In this document: positions 1 to 7,213 of the stretch, piece after piece
Layout of the letters: each line of letters begins with the position of its first letter
How positions within the stretch are numbered: position 1 is the first letter of the stretch
Notes under the pieces: model-generated
Database searches by the model: none
What the model saw: only the letters and a program-made list of their open reading frames with translations
Told to the model about the DNA's origin: nothing
Translations under genes and position numbers: made by a program
Source of the DNA: Acidithiobacillus sp.
GTDB lineage: Bacteria; Pseudomonadota; Gammaproteobacteria; Acidithiobacillales; Acidithiobacillaceae
Direction: 5' to 3'
Length of the DNA: 45,404 nt
Assembly: GCA_028697715.1 (NCBI GenBank)
Contig: JAQVDS010000020.1
Coordinates: forward strand, 1-45,404

Positions 1-92
1 ATCAGTCGTTGCCAGTCGCTCTGGCTGCGTCGCGGGTTCATATCGCACTCCTGCTCAGTGAAAACAAAAGCAGGTTAGAGCTCGCCAGCCAG

Positions 93-790
93 CCCGGAAA
101 GTACGGTGCCGTTTGAGCGGTTACGTTGCACCGGCCCCTGCATCGGGGAGAGTTTCGACGCCTTGTGCAGGAACTGGCCGAGCGCCACTATGAGATTCCC
201 GGCTCCCGCCGGACCTGCCTCAGCGCCAAGACCATTGCTGCCTGGTATTACGCCTATCGGGACCACGGGATCGATGGCCTGGTACCGCGTCCGCGTCGGG
301 ACCGCGGCCAATCCCAGATCGCCGCCGAAGTGCAAGAACAAATCCTGGCATACAAGCAGGAGAATCCGAGTCGTTCCCTACGACAGATTCAGTCTCTCCT
401 GGAAGCCGGCGGGCCAGTGGCGCAGGGGAGCGTGTCGCGCTCGGCCATCCACCGCCTGTTGCAACGTCACGGCCTGTCCCGGCCCGGCACCCAGGCGCCC
501 GAGGAAAAGCGCAGCTTCGTCGTCGCTCATGCCAGAGATCTCTGGTATGGCGATGTGCTGCATGGCCCCGGATCTCCCTCCATGGGAAACAGCGCCAGGT
601 CTATTGGGTCTCGCTGATGGACGATGCCTCCCGGCTCCTCACCCACAGCGCTTTCTGCTTGGGCGAGACGGCCCTCGATATCGAAGGCGGCCTCAAACAG
701 GCTTTGCTCAAGCGGGGCGTGCCCCGGAAACTGGTGGTGGATAATGGTACCGCCTACCGCTCGGGCTCTCTGCAAGGCATCTGTTGCATA
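93..790 (+). pseudogene. Broken DDE-type transposase
   Basis: Remnant of an insertion-sequence transposase. Reading from about 96, an in-frame TGA at 114-116 interrupts the N-terminus. The reading frame then runs through a helix-turn-helix-like stretch (TAAWYYAYRDHGIDGLVPRPR-like region near 225-300) to about 590, where a frameshift occurs. It resumes in another frame from about 600 with the DDE-domain segments MDDASR and VDNGTAYRSGSLQGI, then stops matching near 783. The element therefore carries a nonsense codon, a frameshift and a 3' truncation, and cannot make an active transposase. The catalytic-domain segments resemble integrase-core (rve) transposases; the exact IS family was not determined. 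Confidence 0.75.
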
Positions 791-799
791 TTCTGGACC

Positions 800-860
800 A
801 TCGTGGGCACCGATTCTGATGCATCGTGGGCGGTCATTCTGATCGATCGTGGGCACCCAT
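800..860. repeat. 23-bp tandem repeats, probable IS end
   Basis: Three head-to-tail units begin at 800, 823 and 846, each starting ATCGTGGGC. The first two are full 23-bp units sharing the ATTCTGAT core, and the third is partial. Multiple short terminal repeats are typical of IS21-family ends, so this is probably one end of a second, otherwise deleted element abutting the transposase remnant. The rest of 861-1007 shows no gene. Confidence 0.5.
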
Positions 861-1007
861 CGCCGCTTCTATCCACAACCATAATGTGCACGAATCGGCG
901 CCACTGCAAAAGCCTTATCCATGGGAGATTCCGCTGGTCACTCTTAGACACCATCTTAGACAGCAAGAAAAAGGCGCCCAAGAATTTCCCTAAGTTGCTG
1001 TTTTATT

Positions 1008-1083
1008 TGGTGCCGGCAACAAGAATCGAACTCGTGACCTTCTGATTACAAATCAGCTGCTCTACCTGCTGAGCTATGCCGGC
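1008..1083 (-). tRNA. tRNA-Thr (anticodon UGU)
   Basis: The minus strand folds into a standard 76-nt cloverleaf. It has a 7-bp acceptor stem (GCCGGCA paired with the 3' TGCCGGC), the D-arm AGCTCAGCAGGTAGAGC, an anticodon loop TTTGTAA giving UGU, the T-loop GTTCGATTC, and an encoded CCA at 1008-1010. It closely resembles the enterobacterial tRNA-Thr(UGU). A sigma70-like promoter lies just upstream at 1096-1124. IS debris begins only about 150 nt downstream. Confidence 0.95.
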
Positions 1084-1095
1084 ATTCGAAGATGC

Positions 1096-1124
1096 ATTAT
1101 AGGGGGTTGTTGCAGATTCACCAA
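1096..1124 (-). promoter_or_regulatory. Sigma70-like promoter of tRNA-Thr
   Basis: On the minus strand, TTGGTG (1119-1124) is followed by a 17-nt spacer and a perfect TATAAT (1096-1101). The predicted start is a few bases before the mature tRNA 5' end at 1083. Position, spacing and the consensus -10 make this a strong candidate. Confidence 0.7.
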
Positions 1125-1144
1125 GTCAGGCTTGCAGCTCAGGA

Positions 1145-1309
1145 TCACTTGGTCAGGGGTTCGCTGATTTGGACGTCGTGAGGTGTTTCGCGCGTCTCCC
1201 GATCCTGGTCGAGCTTCAGGAGGCGGCGGAGGATGATCATTCCTGCCACGAGAGCGAAAACAAAGAGCGCCAACAAAACGGCGAGACCGATTGTGATTTC
1301 TGGGCTCAT
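1145..1309 (-). CDS. 54-residue single-span membrane protein after cyoD
   Basis: Short reading frame 61 nt downstream of cyoD on the same strand. It begins MSPEITIG, has one hydrophobic helix at about residues 7-27, then a basic patch (RRLLK) and a polar tail rich in Asp, Glu and Arg. The topology is probably N-out/C-in by the positive-inside rule. A strong ribosome site, GGAGG (1316-1320), sits 6 nt before the ATG, which supports real translation. Position at the end of the quinol oxidase operon suggests a small accessory subunit comparable in size to CcoQ or CydX-type peptides, but I recognise no family and function is inferred only from context. Confidence 0.6.
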   Translation of the reverse strand: MSPEITIGLAVLLALFVFALVAGMIILRRLLKLDQDRETRETPHDVQISEPLTK

Positions 1310-1370
1310 ACTCTGCCTCCGCTTTGAAGTAGGGGCACCCGCAATACGAGAGCCCCGACTGCGTTTTTGC

Positions 1371-1736
1371 TCAGTGCATTCCTGGCATGCCCGGAATCAT
1401 GGGCATGGTGCGCATGTACAATTGTGAGAACATCCACCAAGTGAGACCAATCGTGATGATGAACAACGGAATGAACATTACCAAGGCTACGGTGTTCCAG
1501 ATGTTGTGTTCAGAGATATCGATATGCAGCAGGAAATAGACTTGGGCAATGATGGCAATACCCGCGCAACCAATAATGGCTAACAGTAGACCGAAAGATG
1601 GCAGAATATGGCCGTCTACCAGAATCGTGGCGGCGAGCATCAGTAGAGAGGAAACCACGAATCCCGTGATATAATTACGGTTCGTAGCCATCTGCACCTC
1701 AGGATGGTGAATGGGATCGCTGTGTCCATGACTCAT
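1371..1736 (-). CDS. cyoD: Cytochrome bo3 quinol oxidase subunit IV
   Basis: Small membrane subunit of the terminal quinol oxidase, which assists assembly of the CuB/heme centre in subunit I. The 121-residue product starts MSHGHSDP, at an ATG overlapping the cyoC stop (ATGA), so a longer in-frame extension upstream is not used. It has three predicted membrane helices (about residues 23-45, 50-70 and 85-107), and the loop motif FLLHIDISEHNIWN matches the CyoD/COX4_pro family. The C-terminus is Met- and Pro-rich (MRTMPMIPGMPGMH), which is unusual and could bind metal. It is the last large gene of the cyoABCD operon. Confidence 0.9.
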   Translation of the reverse strand: MSHGHSDPIHHPEVQMATNRNYITGFVVSSLLMLAATILVDGHILPSFGLLLAIIGCAGIAIIAQVYFLLHIDISEHNIWNTVALVMFIPLFIITIGLTWWMFSQLYMRTMPMIPGMPGMH

Positions 1737-2368
1737 GACATATACCCCCAGAGATAAACAAATATATAAATGAACACCCACATGACGGCCTGGAATTGCC
1801 AGAACATGCGCAGACTGATGAGACGACCTACGGTATCCTCCGTGAAACCCTGGCGCATGATTTGGTAAAGCATGACGAGCATCCAGATCAGACCGATAAA
1901 AATGTGTGCCGCATGCACCTGAGTCAGGGCGTAAAAGGCGGATAATCCGCCACTGGTCTCTGGCGTGACGCCGATACTAATCATGCGCAGCACGTCATGT
2001 ATGTTCAAGCCCAGAAATACCCCGCCCAGCAGTATGGAGGCAATTATACCGTTTACTACGCCGGCTTTGCTGCCACTTTTGAGTGCGGTCATCGCAAAAC
2101 CATAGGCCAGAACACTCAGAAACAGCGCCATGGTTTGGATGAAAGTATACCAGGGGGCGACAAACTGTGCCGGAGTGGGACCAGTGTAATAGCTATGGCT
2201 GTAGCTGAGAACGCCGTAGGCGGCAAAAAGAGTGGCAAACAGCATGCCATCACTCAGTACATACATCCAAAAGCCGAAAGTTCTGGTGGAAATGACGTCG
2301 TGCCCTTCGTAGTCGTCAGACCACAGCACTACCTCATTGGGATCCACCACCTTGTCTTGAGCATGCAT
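1733..2368 (-). CDS. cyoC: Cytochrome bo3 quinol oxidase subunit III
   Basis: Subunit III of the heme-copper quinol oxidase, 211 residues, close to the usual CyoC length. Five hydrophobic helices are visible. Family landmarks include FGFWMYVLSDGMLFATLFAAY near the N-terminus, LTQVHAAHIFIGLIWM in the fourth helix and a C-terminal FWQFQAVMWVFIYIFVYL helix. It stabilises subunit I and supports proton uptake. The stop overlaps the cyoD start by 4 nt, and it follows cyoB after 64 nt. Confidence 0.93.
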   Translation of the reverse strand: MHAQDKVVDPNEVVLWSDDYEGHDVISTRTFGFWMYVLSDGMLFATLFAAYGVLSYSHSYYTGPTPAQFVAPWYTFIQTMALFLSVLAYGFAMTALKSGSKAGVVNGIIASILLGGVFLGLNIHDVLRMISIGVTPETSGGLSAFYALTQVHAAHIFIGLIWMLVMLYQIMRQGFTEDTVGRLISLRMFWQFQAVMWVFIYIFVYLWGYMS

Positions 2369-2432
2369 AAAAACTCCTTAGTATTCGAAACCGAGGCCGA
2401 AGGCGAATTTTGCGATCAGCCCCAAGTGGTGC

Positions 2433-4586
2433 TTACAGATGTCGGGAATCGTTCGGTGGAGTCAGCGATCCGGAGGCATCGCGATCGAGCGCCGTATACG
2501 CAGTCACCGTACCGCCAGAGAAGCCGCCACCGTGCGGAACCTGGTGACTATCGTCACTCAGCATGCGCGCTTTGGATTCCCGATCCATTTCCTCCATTTT
2601 CTCGGCAGGAATGATGTAGCCGGGATCGCCTTTGTTGGAGCGATAAATCATGAGAATGACCGCAAGAATCAAAGACGCGAGGGTCAGCCACCAAACACGC
2701 CAGGTGAGCCCAAAGCCTACCAAGAAAGTCAACGCACCAATGTACAACGCGATAGGGGTGTTGTTCGGCATGTGGATCGCCTTGAAGTGATCTGGCTTCT
2801 TATCCATGAAGCCATGTTCACGACGCCATGCGACTTCATCCAACGCATTGATATGCGGCACCATGGCAAAGTTATAGAAAGGCACCGGTGTGTCGGTTAA
2901 CCATTCCAGGCTGCGGGAAGTACCCCAAGCATCGGCGGTATGTACGCGATTGGCGTGACGATCGCGAATACTCACATACAACATCCAGAGGAACGCAAGG
3001 ACCGATAGTATATAGACAAAGATGCCAATTTCCTGCACATCAAACCAGGGACCCCACTGGGGATTGAATGGCCAGTCCAGACGCCGCGTTTCGCCCATGA
3101 AGCCCAGCATGAACATCGGGAAAAAGACCAGGAAGGTTCCAGCGGAAAAGAGCCAGAACATGATCTTTCCCCAGGCCTCATTGAGTTTGAAGCCATAGAT
3201 CTTGGGGAACCAGAAAATGATTGCGCTAAATACCGCGTAGACGATACACAGCAGCATCATGTGGAAGTGCGCGACAACAAAGACGCTGTTGTGCACCATG
3301 TAGTTGATGGCTGGAATGGCCAGCATCATACCGGTCAGGCCGCCGATGAGCAGCAGGAAAAGTGCACCTATAGACCACAACATGGCAGCCGAGAAAGTCA
3401 GGCGCCCGCGATATAGAGTAAAAGCCCAGTTGAAGACTTTGACGCCCGTGGGTATGCCCACAAGCATGGTTGCGATACTGAATTCTGTACTGACATATGG
3501 ACCCATTCCCATGGTAAAGAAATGGTGCAACCAAACAATCCATGATACGCCTGCGATGGCAAAGGAAGCCAACACCATAGTGATGTAGCCAAATATAGGC
3601 TTCTCGGAAAATGCCGGAATTACCTCGGAGAGCATGCCGAAGGCGGGAAGGATAACGAAATAGACTTCTGGATGCCCCCAGAGCCAAAACAGATTGGTAT
3701 AGAGCATCAGATTGCCACCGAATCCAGCGGTAAAGAAGTGGGTGCCCAGATAGCGATCGGCGCCCACCAAGGCCAGGGCCACCTGCAGACAGGGAAAGGA
3801 GGTCAGAGCGATGATGTTTGCAGAAACCGCTGTCCAGGTGAATACCGGTAAGCGGCCCCAGGTCATTCCCGGCGCCCGCATTTTCACCACCGTAGCGAGA
3901 AAGTTGATGCTTCCTAGCGTGGTCCCGAGGGCAACCAACTCCAAAGTCCAGATCCAGTAATCCACCCCAACGCCCGGGCTGTACGCAAGTTCAAAGATAG
4001 GGGCATAACCGAACCAGCCGTTATGCGAAAAATCGCCCACGAAGAGTGAGATCATGATCAGAAAAACCGCCGCGGTGGTGATCCAAAGGCCCAGGGCATT
4101 TAGGTACGGATAGGCCATATCGCGGGCGCCGATCTGTAGCGGCACGATGATATTCATGAGACCCACCAACAGTGGGGTTGCCGCCAATAGAATCATGATC
4201 AACCCGTGGGCACTGTAGATCTGGCCAAAATGAAACGGTGCCAGATAGCCATGAATTGCCCCCATGACCTTCATGCCATTATCGCCGGGGCCATCACCGA
4301 GGGCTTGCTGGGTGCGCATCATCAACCCGTCGATGAAGCCGCGAAACAGCATGATAAGCCCCAGGATGATATACATGATGCCGAGTTTTTTATGGTCGAC
4401 GGTGGTGAACCATTCTTTCCACAAATAGCCCCACTTACCGTAATACGTGACTCCAGCAATCAAGACAATGCCGGCGAGCACAATCACTATAAAGAGTGGT
4501 GCCAGGATGGGATTAGTGTAGGGGATTTCGGATAGTGCCAAGCGCCCTAATAACGGACTCCAAGGTCCCGGTACGTTAACCAACAT
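2433..4586 (-). CDS. cyoB: Cytochrome bo3 quinol oxidase subunit I
   Basis: Catalytic subunit that oxidises ubiquinol, reduces O2 to water and pumps protons across the inner membrane. The 717-residue protein shows every expected site: the low-spin heme ligand H127 (YSAHGLIM) and H442; the WGHPEVY motif with CuB ligand H305, E307 and cross-linked Y309; CuB ligands H354 and H355 (WLHHFFTMG); high-spin heme ligand H440; D-channel D156 (IGARD); and K-channel K383 (IPTGVK). Residues matching the E. coli quinol site (R82, D86, H119, Q122) are present, marking it as a quinol oxidase and not a cytochrome c oxidase. The loop before H119 is about ten residues longer than in E. coli CyoB. Confidence 0.96.
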   Translation of the reverse strand: MLVNVPGPWSPLLGRLALSEIPYTNPILAPLFIVIVLAGIVLIAGVTYYGKWGYLWKEWFTTVDHKKLGIMYIILGLIMLFRGFIDGLMMRTQQALGDGPGDNGMKVMGAIHGYLAPFHFGQIYSAHGLIMILLAATPLLVGLMNIIVPLQIGARDMAYPYLNALGLWITTAAVFLIMISLFVGDFSHNGWFGYAPIFELAYSPGVGVDYWIWTLELVALGTTLGSINFLATVVKMRAPGMTWGRLPVFTWTAVSANIIALTSFPCLQVALALVGADRYLGTHFFTAGFGGNLMLYTNLFWLWGHPEVYFVILPAFGMLSEVIPAFSEKPIFGYITMVLASFAIAGVSWIVWLHHFFTMGMGPYVSTEFSIATMLVGIPTGVKVFNWAFTLYRGRLTFSAAMLWSIGALFLLLIGGLTGMMLAIPAINYMVHNSVFVVAHFHMMLLCIVYAVFSAIIFWFPKIYGFKLNEAWGKIMFWLFSAGTFLVFFPMFMLGFMGETRRLDWPFNPQWGPWFDVQEIGIFVYILSVLAFLWMLYVSIRDRHANRVHTADAWGTSRSLEWLTDTPVPFYNFAMVPHINALDEVAWRREHGFMDKKPDHFKAIHMPNNTPIALYIGALTFLVGFGLTWRVWWLTLASLILAVILMIYRSNKGDPGYIIPAEKMEEMDRESKARMLSDDSHQVPHGGGFSGGTVTAYTALDRDASGSLTPPNDSRHL

Positions 4587-4611
4587 AGCGAATCTCCATG
4601 CTGTCTGCGAC

Positions 4612-5580
4612 TTATGCGCGATGTTCTGCGGCTTGAATTTTCAGATAATGAAACATGTTTTCGGTCATGAACATCGGCAGCGGCCACTTCTTGCCATTCA
4701 TGACCTCCAGCATCACATGATCAAATAAGCCAGGTTCTACGTGACCCCATGCCGGTGTTTTATCATGCACGTTGATATAGGGTTCGGCAAAACGGTTGAA
4801 TTGCTGGTAGTCCATGGTATCCGGATTGCTTTCCATCATTTGGGTCCAGCGATCAAAATCCGTCTTTCTGACCACGTGTGTTTTGAAGAGCATCCACGAC
4901 ATGCCTGCACCACAGTAATCGGCGGCGATCCCTTGATAGGTGCCCAGGTGGTCGCTCATCAAGGCGTCTTTGGTGCGCATGCCGGGCATTACGTCGATCA
5001 TTCCCACGAGTTGAGGGACGAAGAAATCCGTCGTAACGGCGGTTGATGTCAGGCGGAAAAACACCGGAGTATGGGCGGGAATTACCAGCTTGTTGGCAAT
5101 GGCTATGTGATGATACTGCGGATAAATGAAAAGCCACTGCCAGTCGGTGGCTATGACGTCGATGTCGATGGGATCACCATTGGGTTTCAGATGTTTGGTG
5201 ATCGCCGTGGGATTGTAGGGGTTGACGGCAAAGCTGCCATTGACTGAAACCGCCCAGGCGAGAAAGCCCACGGCGATGATGGGAATGCCCCAAAAGGCGA
5301 CTTCCAGTGTATTGGAATGCGCCCATTTGCCGTCGTAGGCGCCCCGATTGCTGCCTTTACGGTACTTCCACATGAACCAGACGATTGCCAGGGCAGTAGC
5401 GCCAACAATCGCCAGCATCACTCCCACATCAATCATCATATAGATGAAGCTGGCATGTGCTCCGACGCCTTTCGGGTCGAAGATCCACCAGGGTGAACCT
5501 TTGGCACAGCCGGCCAACGGTAGGATAAGTGCGGGGGTCAGCACAAATTTCCCCCTTCGAATGAATTTGTGGAATGGCAT
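4612..5580 (-). CDS. cyoA: Cytochrome bo3 quinol oxidase subunit II
   Basis: Subunit II, 322 residues. The N-terminus is a lipoprotein signal peptide with lipobox LAGC and lipidated C25, followed by two membrane helices (about 44-70 and 90-112) and a periplasmic cupredoxin domain containing DVIATDWQWLFIYP and the VPQLVGMIDVMPGM stretch. The CuA ligand cluster of cytochrome c oxidases is not formed: the equivalent loop reads YCGAGMSWM with a single Cys, consistent with quinol oxidase. First gene of cyoABCD, with AGGAG placed 7 nt before the ATG. The residual Cys in the former CuA loop differs from E. coli CyoA. Confidence 0.95.
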   Translation of the reverse strand: MPFHKFIRRGKFVLTPALILPLAGCAKGSPWWIFDPKGVGAHASFIYMMIDVGVMLAIVGATALAIVWFMWKYRKGSNRGAYDGKWAHSNTLEVAFWGIPIIAVGFLAWAVSVNGSFAVNPYNPTAITKHLKPNGDPIDIDVIATDWQWLFIYPQYHHIAIANKLVIPAHTPVFFRLTSTAVTTDFFVPQLVGMIDVMPGMRTKDALMSDHLGTYQGIAADYCGAGMSWMLFKTHVVRKTDFDRWTQMMESNPDTMDYQQFNRFAEPYINVHDKTPAWGHVEPGLFDHVMLEVMNGKKWPLPMFMTENMFHYLKIQAAEHRA

Positions 5581-5628
5581 GTAATTTCTCCTAGCGTATC
5601 CAGAGATAACCTAGTCTGAACATCAATC

Positions 5629-5658
5629 TTTATAGCTTACATCCAACTATATATACAA
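5629..5658 (-). promoter_or_regulatory. Candidate promoter of the cyo operon
   Basis: On the minus strand, TTGTAT (5653-5658), an 18-nt spacer and TATAAA (5629-5634) lie about 50 nt before cyoA, in the AT-rich 245-bp gap between sqdB and cyoA. Other -10-like hexamers are possible in so AT-rich a region, so the exact promoter is uncertain. Confidence 0.35.
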
Positions 5659-5712
5659 CGTCGAATTTTCTATGATTTGTTTGTGCGGATATATAAAAAA
5701 ATGGAATTATAT

Positions 5713-5760
5713 TGATGTATTATAATATTATATTTTATTATAAGCTTAAAATATACATCA
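5713..5760. promoter_or_regulatory. AT-rich inverted repeat upstream of cyo
   Basis: TGATGTAT (5713-5720) and ATACATCA (5753-5760) form a perfect 8-bp inverted repeat separated by 32 almost purely A/T bases. It lies about 60-100 bp upstream of the candidate cyo promoter, where an operator pair or UP-element region would be expected. No regulator can be named. Confidence 0.35.
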
Positions 5761-5825
5761 TTATATTTAATAGAAGTAAGTAGGTTATTTCCTGTTGGGT
5801 GCACGGGTACGTGATTCTGGATGCT

Positions 5826-7025
5826 CTATCGAACGTGATTTTTTATGCGCCAGCGGGAACGTGCTGGAATTTTGCTACTTTGACAGCGATGCTGATATTT
5901 GTCAGCAACTTCAGACACTTCAGCCAAAAGCCCAGCAGAAAGGGTAATGGGCTGTAACCCCAGGTTTTGCAACCCCTGGTTTTCCACTTGGAGCTCATTT
6001 TCTACCTGTTCATTGCGGGGGTTGTCAACGAATTGCATTTCCGCGCCGGTGAGTTCATGAATCAGTCGGGCCAGGTCGCGCACGCGATGGGTTTCCGTGG
6101 TTTGGTTAAATACCCGAACGCGCTCTCCGGTCGCGGGTGGGTGCTCGATTGCCAAGCGAATGCATTGTACGGTATCGCGAATGTGAATAAAGGCGCGAGT
6201 CTGGCCCCCGGTCCCGTGCACCGTAAGGGGGTGGCCAACCGCCGCTTGCAGAATGAAGCGATTGAGAACGGTGCCAAAATCGCCATCGTAGTCAAAGCGA
6301 TTGATCAAACGCTCGTCGCGCAGAGTCTCAGTAGTCTCCGTACCCCAGACAATCCCCTGATGCAGATCAGTAATCCGCAGCCCGTCGTTCTTGTTGTAGT
6401 AATAGAAAAATAATTGATCCTGGGTCTTGGTCATGTGGTAAATAGATCCGGGATCTGGCGGATAGAGAATTTCCGTCTCTTCTCCTTCTTCCTGATTTTC
6501 GTGGGACAAAATCCGTACGCGCTGATATCCCTCCGGTAATTTGAATCGCGAAGTTTTGTAGCCATATACCCCCATCGTTCCTAAATGAACCAAGTGGGTA
6601 TGCTCCTCTAGACCATTTTCGACAATGGCACAGAGGACATTATGGGTGGCATTTAGATTGTTATCTACAGTAAAGCGTTTGTGCCAGGAAGACTTCATGG
6701 AATAGGGTGCCGATCGTTGTTCGGCAAAATGGACAATGGCATCCGGGCGCCACTGCCCGATCAGTTTCTTGAGTTCAGCGTAATCGCGAGCGATGTCCAG
6801 CGTGCTGAGGCCCAGATCGCGTCCGCTGACTTCGCGCCAGGCTTCGATGCGCTCCGAAAGCGGGCGGATCGGCGTCAGCGACTGCACGCCCAGTTCCTCG
6901 TCCTGGCGACGGCGCACAAAATTATCGACGATATGTAGCTCGTGGCCTCGGGCTGAGAGGTGCAGGGTCGTCGGCCAACCACAAAAACCATCACCACCCA
7001 ATACCAGAATTCGTTTTTGCATCAT
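5826..7025 (-). CDS. sqdB: UDP-sulfoquinovose synthase
   Basis: Makes UDP-sulfoquinovose from UDP-glucose and sulfite, the head-group donor for the phosphorus-free membrane lipid SQDG. The 399-residue protein is an extended short-chain dehydrogenase. It has the SQD1/SqdB-specific NAD-binding motif GGDGFCGW (10-17), the DNFVRRR segment, catalytic T150 (LGTMGVYG) and the Y196-x3-K200 pair (YHMTK). These match plant SQD1 and separate it from ordinary sugar epimerases. It is transcribed alone, divergently from the MFS gene, with a two-unit Pho box upstream (7102-7123), so induction by phosphate starvation is expected. In a sulfur oxidiser sulfite would be readily available (inference). Confidence 0.93.
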   Translation of the reverse strand: MMQKRILVLGGDGFCGWPTTLHLSARGHELHIVDNFVRRRQDEELGVQSLTPIRPLSERIEAWREVSGRDLGLSTLDIARDYAELKKLIGQWRPDAIVHFAEQRSAPYSMKSSWHKRFTVDNNLNATHNVLCAIVENGLEEHTHLVHLGTMGVYGYKTSRFKLPEGYQRVRILSHENQEEGEETEILYPPDPGSIYHMTKTQDQLFFYYYNKNDGLRITDLHQGIVWGTETTETLRDERLINRFDYDGDFGTVLNRFILQAAVGHPLTVHGTGGQTRAFIHIRDTVQCIRLAIEHPPATGERVRVFNQTTETHRVRDLARLIHELTGAEMQFVDNPRNEQVENELQVENQGLQNLGLQPITLSAGLLAEVSEVADKYQHRCQSSKIPARSRWRIKNHVR

Positions 7026-7101
7026 GAGTCGTTCCTATTATTCCTTGTGGAAGAGTAGGCGAGAGTCGGGCATCATGGCAATGCTCAGCAGATTGGCAGG
7101 G

Positions 7102-7123
7102 AATATGACAAAATTATTACAAA
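7102..7123 (-). promoter_or_regulatory. Pho box of sqdB
   Basis: On the minus strand two adjacent 11-bp units, TTTGTAATAAT (7113-7123) and TTTGTCATATT (7102-7112), form the tandem arrangement bound by PhoB. A weak -10, CAATCT (7090-7095), follows at a distance consistent with PhoB replacing the -35 element. Confidence 0.6.
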
Positions 7124-7149
7124 TAGGGTGCGGCCCGCTGATCTGCCAC

Positions 7150-7171
7150 GTTCATAAAAGTGTCATAATAA
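7150..7171 (+). promoter_or_regulatory. Pho box of the MFS transporter gene
   Basis: Two adjacent 11-bp units, GTTCATAAAAG (7150-7160) and TGTCATAATAA (7161-7171), closely match the PhoB consensus CTGTCATAAAA. They are followed by -10 candidates TATGCT (7172-7177) or TACCCT (7177-7182). The gene starts at 7214. Confidence 0.7.
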
Positions 7172-7213
7172 TATGCTACCCTTTGACTTTCGTCAGAACA
7201 CGCAGGTACATTT

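Noticed and set aside
985..1007. Intrinsic terminator after tRNA-Thr
   Set aside because: A GGCGCC followed by a T-run exists on the minus strand, but the stem is only a 6-bp self-palindrome without a loop, too weak to call.
617..1045. 142-residue plus-strand frame at the left edge
   Set aside because: Only the first ~55 codons match a transposase; the rest crosses IS repeats and the antisense of tRNA-Thr.
5826..7025. Generic UDP-glucose epimerase call for sqdB
   Set aside because: The GGDGFCGW motif and the T150/Y196/K200 arrangement with SQD1-like flanks are specific to sulfoquinovose synthase.
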